15,250 bases of DNA. It comes from JBBDNV01 sp040877415. GTDB lineage: Bacteria; Planctomycetota; Planctomycetia; Pirellulales; PALSA-1355. Positions 1 through 10,226 of the stretch are shown here, piece after piece. The stretch spans positions 1 through 15,250 of the forward strand of contig JBBDNV010000145.1 in NCBI GenBank assembly GCA_040877415.1, given 5' to 3'. Every line of letters begins with the position of its first letter. Positions within the stretch are counted from its first letter, which is position 1. The notes under the pieces are model-generated. The model was not told the DNA's origin and ran no database searches. It saw nothing but the letters and a program-made list of their open reading frames with translations. Made by a program: the position numbers and the translations under genes.

Positions 1-9
1 GACGGCGAT

Positions 10-28
10 CCCCCGGCAAAGCCGGGGG
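10..28. repeat. GC-rich 8-bp hairpin at the window edge
   Basis: CCCCCGGC at 10-17 and GCCGGGGG at 21-28 form a perfect 8-bp stem around an AAA loop. No run of T follows on either side, so it is a poor classical intrinsic terminator. Short hairpins of this composition recur between genes in planctomycete genomes as far as I recall, so a REP-like dispersed element is the main alternative. It could also end whatever gene lies left of the window. Confidence 0.4.
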
Positions 29-95
29 CTAAGACACGATGCGCAACATCAAAACTTGCGCTTCGGGTTAGTATTCCCCGCTTGGGGTTCGGGAT

Positions 96-124
96 TTGTC
101 GGGCGACGGCCGATCGGATACGAT
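96..124 (+). promoter_or_regulatory. Candidate sigma70-like promoter for the DUF1501 gene
   Basis: TTGTCG (96-101), a 17-nt spacer and TACGAT (119-124) each match the -35 and -10 consensus at four of six positions. Transcription would start near 131, about 36 nt before the ATG at 167. This placement supports 167 rather than the upstream TTG at 56 as the start codon. Confidence 0.35.
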
Positions 125-166
125 GGGCCGCGCCTGCCGACGTATCCTGCCGGCGAGAAACCCACC

Positions 167-1723
167 ATGCCGCGCAAAGCACACCGCTTGGGCTGCACAC
201 CGGGCGATCACCCGAACATTGGGCGGCGACGCCTGCTCGAAGCGGGCGGACTGTCGCTCGTCGGCTTGAGCCTGGCTGATCTGGTGCGAGTCGAATCACG
301 CGCGGCGGAAGTCGGCCGGGTGCGCCCAACGGCCAAATCGGTCGTGTTCATTTTCCAATCGGGCGGGCCTTCACAGCACGAAAGCTGGGACCCTAAGCCC
401 GAGGCCCCCGTCGAATTTCGCGGCGAATACGGGACCACGGCAACTCGTACGAGCGGCTATCACGTTTGCGAGTATCTGCCGCGACTGGCGGCGCGGAGCG
501 ACCGGTTTTCGATCGTGCGCACCATGCACCACCCGGCTCCGCGGCAGTTTCGCAACGAGCACAACGCGTCGACGTACCTGCTGCACACCGGCCGCTGCGA
601 GTTGCCGCCCGGCGAAACCACCTCGACGATCGATTTGCCCAAGCCGCGCCGCTTCGAGTGGCCTTCGATCGGCTCGGCGATTGCCTTCGCGCTCCCCGAG
701 GGAGCGTCGTTCGGCTTGCCGCCGGTGGTGGAAATCCCGCGAGGCAACATTCAACCTGTCGGCACCCGCCCGGGCATGCTGGGCAGCAAGTACACGCGCT
801 GGCGGGTCGATTTGGCCCCAACGTGCCATACGCCCGACGGCGGCGGAAGCTGTCCCAACTGCTTCAGCCACGACCAGCCGAACGATCCGGCCCGCGCGCC
901 GGGCAAACAGCCCGGCGCCTGGTGGGATGACAGCAGTTGCCGCGACGCGGACTTTCATTTGCCCGATTTGGGACTGTCGACCGTATTGAGTCTGGCGAAT
1001 CTGCAAAATCGCGCGGCGCTATTGGCCCATCTCGACGTTGCGCGTCGGGCATTCGACGGCGAGCCGGCGGTGCAGACCATGGATAGCTTTCGCCGGCAGG
1101 CGTGGGACCTGATTCTGGGGCAGAAGGGAAAGCACAATCCGTTCGATCTGGCGGACGAGAGTGAGGCCGTGCGCGACCTGTACGGCCGCGAGGAGTGGGG
1201 CCAGGCGTTTCTGGTCGCCCGGCGGCTGGTCGAGGCGGGCGTGCGCATGGTGCAGGTCAACTTGCGCGGCTGGGACACGCACCAGAACGCGTTTCGCGAC
1301 CTGAAAGGCCATTTGCTGCCGTCGCTCGATCGCTGCTTGAGCGGCTTTCTCGACGATCTGGCGGCGCGCGGCTTGCTCGACGAAACGCTCGTCGTCATGT
1401 GCGGCGAAATGGGACGCACGCCGCGCATCTCGCCGATCAGCACGGCCGGCCGAAATGCCTCCGGAGAACCGTTTACGCCGGGCCGCCACCATTGGGGCGA
1501 CGTCTTCGGTTGTTTCTTCGCTGGCGGAGGAATCGCTCCCGGCCGCGTCATCGGACAGACCGATCGCACCGGCGGCCTGCCGGCCAGCGAGGCATACACG
1601 CCTTCCGACCTGGCGGCCACGATCTTCCACGCGCTGGGGATCGACCCCGAGCTCGAATTCTTCGACCTGGAAAATCGCCCGTTTCGGGTTTATCAAGGGC
1701 GGCCGATTGCGGCCCTCTTCTAA
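167..1723 (+). CDS. DUF1501 family protein with Tat-type signal
   Basis: A 518-residue protein of the DUF1501 family, a large planctomycete family with a sulfatase/alkaline-phosphatase-like fold and no firmly established reaction. The N-terminus carries GRRRLLEAGGLSLVG (residues 19-33), an arginine cluster followed by a hydrophobic stretch, as in Tat export signals, so the protein is probably exported. Family hallmarks follow: QSGGPSQHESWDPKP (64-78), RGWDTHQN (about 368-375), GEMGRTPR (413-420) and a C-terminal HHWGDVFG segment; the Asp and His residues in these are the likely metal or active-site ligands. The frame is open back to a TTG at 56, but the ATG at 167 puts the Arg cluster near the N-terminus and lies below a candidate promoter. 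DUF1501 genes usually sit beside DUF1549/DUF1553 cytochrome-like genes. None is visible here, though one could lie to the left. The family call is firm; the function is unknown. Confidence 0.9.
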   Translation: MPRKAHRLGCTPGDHPNIGRRRLLEAGGLSLVGLSLADLVRVESRAAEVGRVRPTAKSVVFIFQSGGPSQHESWDPKPEAPVEFRGEYGTTATRTSGYHVCEYLPRLAARSDRFSIVRTMHHPAPRQFRNEHNASTYLLHTGRCELPPGETTSTIDLPKPRRFEWPSIGSAIAFALPEGASFGLPPVVEIPRGNIQPVGTRPGMLGSKYTRWRVDLAPTCHTPDGGGSCPNCFSHDQPNDPARAPGKQPGAWWDDSSCRDADFHLPDLGLSTVLSLANLQNRAALLAHLDVARRAFDGEPAVQTMDSFRRQAWDLILGQKGKHNPFDLADESEAVRDLYGREEWGQAFLVARRLVEAGVRMVQVNLRGWDTHQNAFRDLKGHLLPSLDRCLSGFLDDLAARGLLDETLVVMCGEMGRTPRISPISTAGRNASGEPFTPGRHHWGDVFGCFFAGGGIAPGRVIGQTDRTGGLPASEAYTPSDLAATIFHALGIDPELEFFDLENRPFRVYQGRPIAALF

Positions 1724-1754
1724 TCAATTGGGGTGGATTGCCACGCGCGTCGGG

Positions 1755-3290
1755 CTACACCGGGAACTTGATGCCCTGGGCGAGCGGCAGCTCGGTGGAG
1801 TAGTTGATGGTGTTGGTGGCGCGGCGCATGTAGTTTTTCCAGGCGTCGGAGCCGCTCTCGCGGCCGCCGCCGGTGTCTTTTTCGCCGCCGAAGGCGCCGC
1901 CGATTTCGGCGCCGCTGGTGCCGACGTTGACGTTGGCAATGCCGCAGTCGGAGCCCGCGGCCGAAGTGAACAACTCGGCCTCGCGCACGTCGCTGGTGAA
2001 AATGGCCGAAGCCAGGCCCTGTGGCACGCCGTTGTGGATGGCGATCGCTTCTGCGAGCGTCTCGTAGCGCATGAAATACAGAATCGGCGCGAAGGTTTCC
2101 TCCTGGACGATCGGGGCGGCGGGCTCGATTTCGACGATCGCCGGCCGCACGTAGACGCCGCCCGGGGGAACGCCTTGGGTCACACGGCCGCCGCCATGAA
2201 CTTTGCCGCCTTGCTCGCGAGCGGTTTCGAGTGCCGCGTCCATCGCGTCGGCGGCCCGCGCGTCGATGAGCGGCCCGACGAGCGTCCCGCGATCGAGCGG
2301 GTTGCCGATCGGCAGCTCGCGGTAGACCTTTAGCAAGCGCGCAAGCAGCCCGTCGGCCACCGATGCATGGACGATCAACCGCCGCAATGTCGTGCAGCGC
2401 TGTCCGCACGTGCCGGCGGCGGCAAACACGATCCCGCGCAGCGCCAGGCTCAAATCGGCCGAAGGCGCCACGATGGCGCCGTTGTTGCCGCCTAATTCCA
2501 AGAGCGATCGCCCCAGCCGCGCAGCCACGGTTTGTGCCACGGCGCGTCCCATGGGCACCGAACCGGTGGCCGAGACCAAGGGGAACACGGGCGAAGCGGC
2601 GATCGCCTGACCCACTTCAGTCCCGCCGATAACGACGCTTGTGACCGCGGCGGGCAAATCGGGGAATTCGGATAAAACACCGGCGGCAATCCGCTGGCAG
2701 GCCAGCGCCGAGAGGGGCGTCTTTTCCGACGGCTTCCACACGAGCGTATCACCGCAAGCAAGCGCGATCATCGCGTTCCAGGCCCAGACGGCCACGGGAA
2801 AGTTGAAAGCGGTGATGACGCCGACGGGACCCAGTGGATGCCACTGCTCGGCCAGCCGATGCTGGGGACGTTCGCTGGCAATCGTCAGACCGTGCAGTTG
2901 GCGGCTTAAGCCGACGGCAAAATCGCAGATGTCGATCATCTCCTGGACTTCGCCCAGCGCCTCTTCGGTGATTTTGCCGGTTTCGAGCGTCACCAGCACG
3001 GCCAGATCGGGCTTGTGCGCGCGAAGCGCTTCGCCGATCCGCCGCACGATCTGCCCGCGACGCGGCGCCGGCACGACGCGCCACTGGCGAAACGCCGCGG
3101 CCGCGGCTTCGGCAACTCGCCGAACGTCGGCTCCCGTGGCCGCCGGAAAGCCGGCCAGCAAGCTTCCGTCGATCGGGCACGAAACGGTCATCTTGCCGCC
3201 ACGGCCGGCCGACCAGTCACTGCCGATGGCCACGGCCGCCGGTTCGGCAACTCCCAGCCGGGCCAGCACGTCCTCAAGCGTTTTCTTCAT
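1755..3290 (-). CDS. Aldehyde dehydrogenase, ALDH7/antiquitin type (2-aminoadipate-6-semialdehyde dehydrogenase)
   Basis: A 511-residue NAD(P)-dependent aldehyde dehydrogenase. It shows the substrate-tunnel TAFNFP motif (Asn163), the general base Glu265 in LELGGNN and the catalytic Cys299 in GQRCTT. The C-terminal stretch NVNVGTSGAEIGGAFGGEK and the following GGGRESGSDAWKNYMRR are nearly diagnostic of ALDH7, the family of human ALDH7A1. That family oxidises 2-aminoadipate semialdehyde, in equilibrium with piperideine-6-carboxylate, to 2-aminoadipate in lysine breakdown. The ATG at 3290 is preferred because GGGGCAGG lies just upstream; in-frame ATGs at 3302 and 3308 remain possible. The start overlaps the end of the upstream dehydrogenase gene by 17 nt, so the two are probably translationally coupled. 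It converges on the DUF1501 gene with a 31-nt gap. Family assignment is firm; the substrate is inferred from family and neighbour. Confidence 0.92.
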   Translation of the reverse strand: MKKTLEDVLARLGVAEPAAVAIGSDWSAGRGGKMTVSCPIDGSLLAGFPAATGADVRRVAEAAAAAFRQWRVVPAPRRGQIVRRIGEALRAHKPDLAVLVTLETGKITEEALGEVQEMIDICDFAVGLSRQLHGLTIASERPQHRLAEQWHPLGPVGVITAFNFPVAVWAWNAMIALACGDTLVWKPSEKTPLSALACQRIAAGVLSEFPDLPAAVTSVVIGGTEVGQAIAASPVFPLVSATGSVPMGRAVAQTVAARLGRSLLELGGNNGAIVAPSADLSLALRGIVFAAAGTCGQRCTTLRRLIVHASVADGLLARLLKVYRELPIGNPLDRGTLVGPLIDARAADAMDAALETAREQGGKVHGGGRVTQGVPPGGVYVRPAIVEIEPAAPIVQEETFAPILYFMRYETLAEAIAIHNGVPQGLASAIFTSDVREAELFTSAAGSDCGIANVNVGTSGAEIGGAFGGEKDTGGGRESGSDAWKNYMRRATNTINYSTELPLAQGIKFPV

Positions 3291-4422
3291 CGCCTGCCCC
3301 ATTTCCATCCAATGCGCCCGCGAAGCGGCTATAGATTTTGGAACCTTGATAGTGGCGGCCGAAACGATTCGCCAGGAATTCGTCGAGCCCCACCTGCTCC
3401 TGCCGCACCAGGCCGGTGCCGGTCAATCTTCCCTCGCGGTGCAGGTCGACCACGGCGCACACGGCCGCGGCGGTGGTCACTTGGATCGCGCTCCAGGCTT
3501 CGCCGTCTACCGTTTCGCCGTAAATCTTCCGGGCGTCGCTGATCTGCACGAGCTGACCCTTGCGGCGGCCCGAGACGGTGCAAAAAATCACGACCACGTC
3601 CTGAAACGTGATGGGGACGGCGTGCTCCAGGATGTCCTTGAGCAGCTCGCGCCGCGCCGACAGCCGCAAATCGTGGGTCAAAAAACCCATCAGGTCGCGG
3701 TGGCCTTGATAGCGGATCGTCTTGTAGTTCAGTTCGCGCACGCGCCCGTCCAGGGTATCGCACAGCGTGCCCACCCCGCCGGAAGTGTTAAATGCCTCGT
3801 ACCGCACGCCGTCAAGCGAAAAGTGCTCGACGCCCTCCAGCGGCAGGACCTCGATGCGGCGGCCGTCGTGAATCGCCTCGCAATCGTTGCAGTACTCGTT
3901 GATCAGGCCGTCGGTCGACCAGGTCAGGTTGTACATCAGCGCATTGGAGGGGAACTGCGGCAGGGCACCGACGCGCATGTAGACGGTATCGAGCGACTCG
4001 AAGTTGCGGGTCAAATCGTGAGCCACGATCGAGACGAAGCCGGGTGCCAGACCGCATTGCGGCATGAAGATTTGTCCGCCGCGCGCCCCTTTGGCGATTT
4101 CTATCACGCGGCGCGTGGTTTCGATGTCTTCGGTCAGGTCGAAATAGCCGGCGCCGGCCGCCACAGCGGCCGTAGCAACCGCGGGATTATGAGCGTAGCT
4201 GAGCGCGGAGACCACGACGTCGCGGCCGCCGAGCGCGGCGGCCAATTGCCGCGGGTCGTCGGCATCCACGAGCGCCGTTTCGAGGTTCGCCCGGCCCCCG
4301 ATCCGCGCAAGGGCCGCCGGATCGCTGTCGCCGACCAGCAGGTCATAGTCGCCGGTGGCCGAGAGAAACCTGGCAATCATGCGGCCGATCTTGCCGGCGC
4401 CGAGCAATAACACGTTCCGCAT
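3274..4422 (-). CDS. Saccharopine dehydrogenase-family oxidoreductase, probably lysine 6-dehydrogenase
   Basis: A 382-residue enzyme starting with a Rossmann nucleotide-binding motif GAGKIG (residues 8-13), followed by a saccharopine dehydrogenase C-terminal-type domain. Family annotation alone would give saccharopine dehydrogenase. However, the length and the segments EAFNTSGG and YKTIRYQGH resemble lysine 6-dehydrogenase (EC 1.4.1.18) as I remember it, more than LYS9-type saccharopine dehydrogenases, which are about 60 residues longer. Lysine 6-dehydrogenase deaminates L-lysine to aminoadipate semialdehyde, the substrate of the ALDH7 enzyme encoded next, and no lysine-ketoglutarate reductase is present here. 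I infer a direct two-step route from lysine to 2-aminoadipate. The ATG at 4422 is chosen because it begins right at the Rossmann strand; an in-frame GTG at 4464 would add 14 residues without domain support. A TATAAT box lies about 80 nt upstream. Confidence 0.85.
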   Translation of the reverse strand: MRNVLLLGAGKIGRMIARFLSATGDYDLLVGDSDPAALARIGGRANLETALVDADDPRQLAAALGGRDVVVSALSYAHNPAVATAAVAAGAGYFDLTEDIETTRRVIEIAKGARGGQIFMPQCGLAPGFVSIVAHDLTRNFESLDTVYMRVGALPQFPSNALMYNLTWSTDGLINEYCNDCEAIHDGRRIEVLPLEGVEHFSLDGVRYEAFNTSGGVGTLCDTLDGRVRELNYKTIRYQGHRDLMGFLTHDLRLSARRELLKDILEHAVPITFQDVVVIFCTVSGRRKGQLVQISDARKIYGETVDGEAWSAIQVTTAAAVCAVVDLHREGRLTGTGLVRQEQVGLDEFLANRFGRHYQGSKIYSRFAGALDGNGAGDEENA

Positions 4423-4463
4423 GGCTGCACCCGATCGAGTCTGTCGCGAGTTCGCTACCTGCA

Positions 4464-4493
4464 CGGACGCGTATCATGATGCGCGATCGTCCG
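4464..4493. promoter_or_regulatory. Dyad just downstream of the lysine-operon promoter, possible operator
   Basis: CGGAC (4464-4468) pairs with GTCCG (4489-4493). Between them lies GCGTATCATGATGCGC (4469-4484), which is palindromic apart from one mismatched pair. Read on the minus strand, it covers roughly +2 to +32 of a transcript initiating from the TATAAT box at 4502-4507. That is where a repressor operator or a leader hairpin would sit. The outer and inner dyads are offset by two bases. No binding protein gene is visible nearby. Confidence 0.3.
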
Positions 4494-4501
4494 GCTGGGG
4501 A

Positions 4502-4528
4502 ATTATACGTCACGCGAATCCCGGTCGA
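4502..4528 (-). promoter_or_regulatory. Candidate sigma70-like promoter of the lysine-degradation operon
   Basis: On the minus strand a perfect TATAAT (4502-4507) follows TCGACC (4523-4528, four of six matches to TTGACA) after a short 15-nt spacer. The start would be near 4495, leaving a leader of about 70 nt before the ATG at 4422. The -10 box is the best in the window; the spacer is shorter than ideal. Confidence 0.5.
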
Positions 4529-4595
4529 GGGGCCCACGATTTGCCGTCGCATGCCGGAGAATCGAGCACCCAAGCCGGCCGCCACCTGGCTGCCC

Positions 4596-4625
4596 TTGCG
4601 TCGGCCCAAGGGGCGCGATTAGCAT
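4596..4625 (+). promoter_or_regulatory. Weak promoter candidate for the secreted hydrolase gene
   Basis: TTGCGT (4596-4601), an 18-nt spacer and TAGCAT (4620-4625) match the sigma70 consensus at three and four positions. It is the best plus-strand candidate ahead of the ATG at 4678 but could easily be chance. Confidence 0.2.
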
Positions 4626-4677
4626 ACGGGCCGACTCGTCGCTACCAGGCAGATTGTTTCTCCGGAGCCACGCAATC

Positions 4678-5703
4678 ATGCTGCCAGGCAGGATTCTGCC
4701 AGGGTTGTTGGCGACGATGGCCGTCGGCGGTCTTGTGCCCTCTGCGGTCGCGGCGGATCCGTCCGCGAAGGCCGGCGTCGTCGAGTTTGTGCCGGTCGGC
4801 GACGAAAGTGCCCTGCCCGAACAGTTTCGGCTCAAGCGCCATACGTTTCGCTACCAGCAACGGCCGCTTCCCACGTTGGGAAAAGTAATGACGGTGTCGA
4901 AGGTGACGTTCCCTTCCCCGGTGGTCACACCGCATCCGAACAACAACACGGTGCACTGCGAGTACTTCTGCCCGACGGCCGCCGGCCCCAAGCCAGGCGT
5001 GGTGGTGCTGCACATTCTGGGGGGCGATTTTGACCTCGCACGGCTGTTTTGCCGGGCGATGGCCACGCGGGGCGTTGCCGCGCTGTTTCTCAAAATGCCC
5101 TATTACGGCGAACGGCGGCAGGAAGGATCGCCGGCCCGCATGGTCTCGATGGATCCCTACGAAACGGCGCGCGGCATGACGCAGGCTGCGCTCGACATCC
5201 GCCAGGCCGCCGGTTGGCTGGCGGCGCAGCAAGAGATCGACGACAAGCAGATCGGCGTTCTGGGAATCAGCCTGGGGGGCATCACCGCGGCGCTGGCCGC
5301 CGGCATCGAACCGCGGCTGACAAAGGCCTGTTTGATTCTGGCCGGCGGCGACATGGGCGAGGTGGCCTGGCAGTCGACCGAAATGACCGAACTGCGCGAG
5401 CACTGGACCGCCGCGGGACACACCAAAGAGGAGTTGTTCGAGGTGCTGCGCCCGGTCGATCCGGTGACGTATGCCAGGCCGGTGCCGGGCCGAAAGATCC
5501 TGATGCTCAACGCGAGCCGCGACGAGGTGGTTCCGCCGGCGTGTACGAGGGCGCTGTGGCGGGCCTTCGGCGAGCCGGAAATCGTGTGGTGGGACGCGGG
5601 CCATTTCACGGCCGTGCGCTACCTGTTCAGCGGCGCCGCCCGCGCGGTCGAATTCTTTCAGCCGGAAGGCTCACGCGCCGCGGCTCAGAGCACGGCGAAG
5701 TAG
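4678..5703 (+). CDS. Secreted alpha/beta hydrolase (dienelactone hydrolase-like)
   Basis: A 341-residue protein that begins with a Sec-type signal peptide: basic start, hydrophobic LLATMAVGGLVPS and a likely cut after AVA (about residue 25). The mature part has an alpha/beta hydrolase fold. The nucleophile elbow GISLGG gives Ser198, Asp282 lies in NASRDEVVPP, and His309 lies in DAGHF, so the Ser-Asp-His triad is intact. The segment after the first strand (HILGGDFDLARLFCRAMA) resembles dienelactone hydrolase or acetyl-xylan-esterase-like relatives. The natural substrate, an ester or carboxylic acid derivative in the periplasm, cannot be told from sequence. The ATG at 4678 has GGAG about 11 nt upstream and starts cleanly at the signal peptide; an in-frame TTG at 4654 is less likely. 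It is divergent from the lysine operon and overlaps the 3' end of the convergent ATPase gene by 19 nt. Confidence 0.85.
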   Translation: MLPGRILPGLLATMAVGGLVPSAVAADPSAKAGVVEFVPVGDESALPEQFRLKRHTFRYQQRPLPTLGKVMTVSKVTFPSPVVTPHPNNNTVHCEYFCPTAAGPKPGVVVLHILGGDFDLARLFCRAMATRGVAALFLKMPYYGERRQEGSPARMVSMDPYETARGMTQAALDIRQAAGWLAAQQEIDDKQIGVLGISLGGITAALAAGIEPRLTKACLILAGGDMGEVAWQSTEMTELREHWTAAGHTKEELFEVLRPVDPVTYARPVPGRKILMLNASRDEVVPPACTRALWRAFGEPEIVWWDAGHFTAVRYLFSGAARAVEFFQPEGSRAAAQSTAK

Positions 5704-7241
5704 TTTTCCACGGCGAAATCCATCGCGTCTTCGGTCAGCTCCAGCTCCTTGGTCTCGTACAGGCACATGTTGCGCGCCTGCATGAGCAAATCGCGCGGCT
5801 GGCAACATCGCATCTTCCGGCCGACGGAGCGGTAGTGCTTTTCCAGCACGTAGGTCACCACCTCGTCCTTGTACACGAAGCCGAGCTGCGGCGCCATCAT
5901 CTTGAACAGCTCGCGGAACTCTTCCTCCGAGGGATCGGTCACCTCGATCTTGTAAGGAATACGGCGCAGGAACGCGTCGTCGACCAGGTCCTTGGGCTCG
6001 AGGTTCGTGGAGAAGATGACCAGTTGGTCGAACGGCACTTCGATCTTCTTGCCGTTGGCCAGGTTCAAGTAATCGTGCCGTTTCTCCAGGGGCACGATCC
6101 AGCGGTTCAATAGTTCGTCGGTGCTCATCCGCTGACGGCCGAAGTCGTCGATCACGAGCGTGCCGCAATTGCTCTTCAACTGCACGGGCGCTTCGCTGAT
6201 TCCGGTGGACGTGTTGAGCGTCACTTCCAGGCTGGCCATCGTCAATTCGCCGCCCACCACGACGGTCGGCCGGCGGATGCGCACCCAACGTTTGTCGATC
6301 CTCCTGTCCGCGAGCAATCCGCCGTTCGATTCCAGGGGCGCAAGCTCATGGGCGTTGGGATCGTAAAGCCGGATGACCTCGCCGTCGATGCCGATGGCGC
6401 GGGGAATCCAGATGTATTGGCCAAACGCCTTGGTGACGCGTTCGGCAATGCTGCTCTTGCCGTTGCCCGGCGGGCCGAACAGAAACAATCCGCGGCCGGA
6501 GTTGATCGCCGGCCCCAGGCGGCGGAGCATATGCTTGTTGATCAACAGGTCAGAAAAGGCGCGCCGCAAGTCCTCGACGGTCGGATGCTGCTCGGTGAGC
6601 GACTGTTTGGCGACCGCGGCAATATAATCTTGCAGCGACACCGGCGCGGTGCCGAAGTACGTGCAGTGCTCGACGTGCCGCCGGGCCCGTTCCCGGCCCA
6701 AGTCCGTCAACTGGTACAGATAGTCGTTCATCGGCGCCGCGCCCCTGTGAACGACCAGTTGATCGGATTTCATCTCCCGCAACAGCTCCTCCACGATCCG
6801 AAACGGCAGCTTGATGTGCTCGTGAATCTCGCGGCCGGTGAGGTCGCCGCGCGAGAGCATCAGCTTGAGAATCAGCTCCCCGACGGCGCTGGGGGTCAAT
6901 CGAGCCTGGGCCAGCGAGTCCGGCTCGATGGGCACAAACGCGTCGACTTCTTGGGGCTCTACATGCTCTGGGCGTTGGTGCGGTTTGGACTGCGCGGCGC
7001 CTGCGGCCTGCTCGGCCGATTCGCCGTGGGCCCGCGCGGCTTCGCGCCGCGTTTCGCCGGACTGCTCGGATTCGAGAGCCTCGGGCTCTTCTTCGGTGCC
7101 TTCAGGCTTCTCGCGAGGCTTTTCTTCGACCGCGGCATGCTGCGGCTGCGAGGCCGCGATGGCCGCCCAAGGGTCGGTATCGTCCGCGCCTCGTCCGCCG
7201 GCCAATCGCGCGAGAAGGTCGTCGTGGGACATTTCCGTCAT
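5685..7241 (-). CDS. AAA+ ATPase with N-terminal acidic region and winged-helix-like domain
   Basis: A 518-residue ATPase. Residues about 1-110 are a charged, Glu/Ala-rich, low-complexity region expected to be disordered. Residues about 113-185 (LTPSAVGELILKLMLSRGD onward) look like a winged helix, with a wing ending in a QLVVHRG-type strand. The AAA core has Walker A GPPGNGKS (256-263), Walker B LVIDDFG (362-368), sensor-1 STN (411-413), an arginine-finger candidate in DDAFLRRIP (421-429) and a sensor-2-like GRKMR near 474. It is cytoplasmic with no membrane segment. The core recalls MoxR/RuvB-like regulatory ATPases, but I do not recognise a named family, and the client is unknown. ATG starts at 7241 and 7232 are both possible and neither has a strong Shine-Dalgarno site. 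It is a single gene, divergent from acnA and convergent with the hydrolase, so context gives no partner. Confidence 0.85.
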   Translation of the reverse strand: MTEMSHDDLLARLAGGRGADDTDPWAAIAASQPQHAAVEEKPREKPEGTEEEPEALESEQSGETRREAARAHGESAEQAAGAAQSKPHQRPEHVEPQEVDAFVPIEPDSLAQARLTPSAVGELILKLMLSRGDLTGREIHEHIKLPFRIVEELLREMKSDQLVVHRGAAPMNDYLYQLTDLGRERARRHVEHCTYFGTAPVSLQDYIAAVAKQSLTEQHPTVEDLRRAFSDLLINKHMLRRLGPAINSGRGLFLFGPPGNGKSSIAERVTKAFGQYIWIPRAIGIDGEVIRLYDPNAHELAPLESNGGLLADRRIDKRWVRIRRPTVVVGGELTMASLEVTLNTSTGISEAPVQLKSNCGTLVIDDFGRQRMSTDELLNRWIVPLEKRHDYLNLANGKKIEVPFDQLVIFSTNLEPKDLVDDAFLRRIPYKIEVTDPSEEEFRELFKMMAPQLGFVYKDEVVTYVLEKHYRSVGRKMRCCQPRDLLMQARNMCLYETKELELTEDAMDFAVENYFAVL

Positions 7242-7307
7242 GAGCTTTACCCGTCGTTTCGCCGCGTTGCGGCACGAAATGAGAGATTTTCCGCAAGGGT
7301 CACTGGA

Positions 7308-7335
7308 AATGTAGGTCGTGGCCGCCGAACGTCAA
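7308..7335 (-). promoter_or_regulatory. Candidate sigma70-like promoter for the AAA ATPase gene
   Basis: On the minus strand TTGACG (7330-7335, five of six) and TACATT (7308-7313, four of six) are separated by 16 nt. The start would fall near 7301, about 60 nt before the ATG at 7241. The layout is the same as in the promoter candidate at 12666-12693. Confidence 0.45.
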
Positions 7336-7375
7336 AGTCGAAGAAGCGTCCCCAACGCCGCGACGTCGACGCCGG

Positions 7376-7404
7376 CAGACAGAACTTGTGCGGTTCGGTA
7401 CAAT
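7376..7404 (+). promoter_or_regulatory. Candidate sigma70-like promoter for acnA
   Basis: CAGACA (7376-7381, four of six) and TACAAT (7399-7404, five of six) are separated by an ideal 17 nt. The start would be near 7411, about 50 nt before the ATG at 7463. It lies back to back with the ATPase promoter candidate, without overlap. Confidence 0.45.
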
Positions 7405-7462
7405 TCTTCCGGTTGCAACGCCGGAATCGCGCAAATGCCAACCGCTTGAGGGGCTAGCAAGC

Positions 7463-10180
<2,718 letters not shown>

Positions 10181-10226
10181 TCCCTTGCTGGTGGCCTGCG
10201 GCGCGCCCGTGACGATCCGCCCGACC

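Noticed and set aside
2641..4410. A 589-residue open frame on the plus strand
   Set aside because: It lies opposite the aldehyde dehydrogenase and lysine/saccharopine dehydrogenase genes and shows no family motif.
5685..7241. The ATPase as part of a defence or MoxR-VWA system
   Set aside because: No VWA-domain, nuclease, protease or helicase gene is adjacent; both neighbours are ordinary metabolic genes.
7388..7462. An upstream GTG start for acnA
   Set aside because: It would run through the best promoter candidate, while the ATG at 7463 has a good GAGGGG site and the expected N-terminus.
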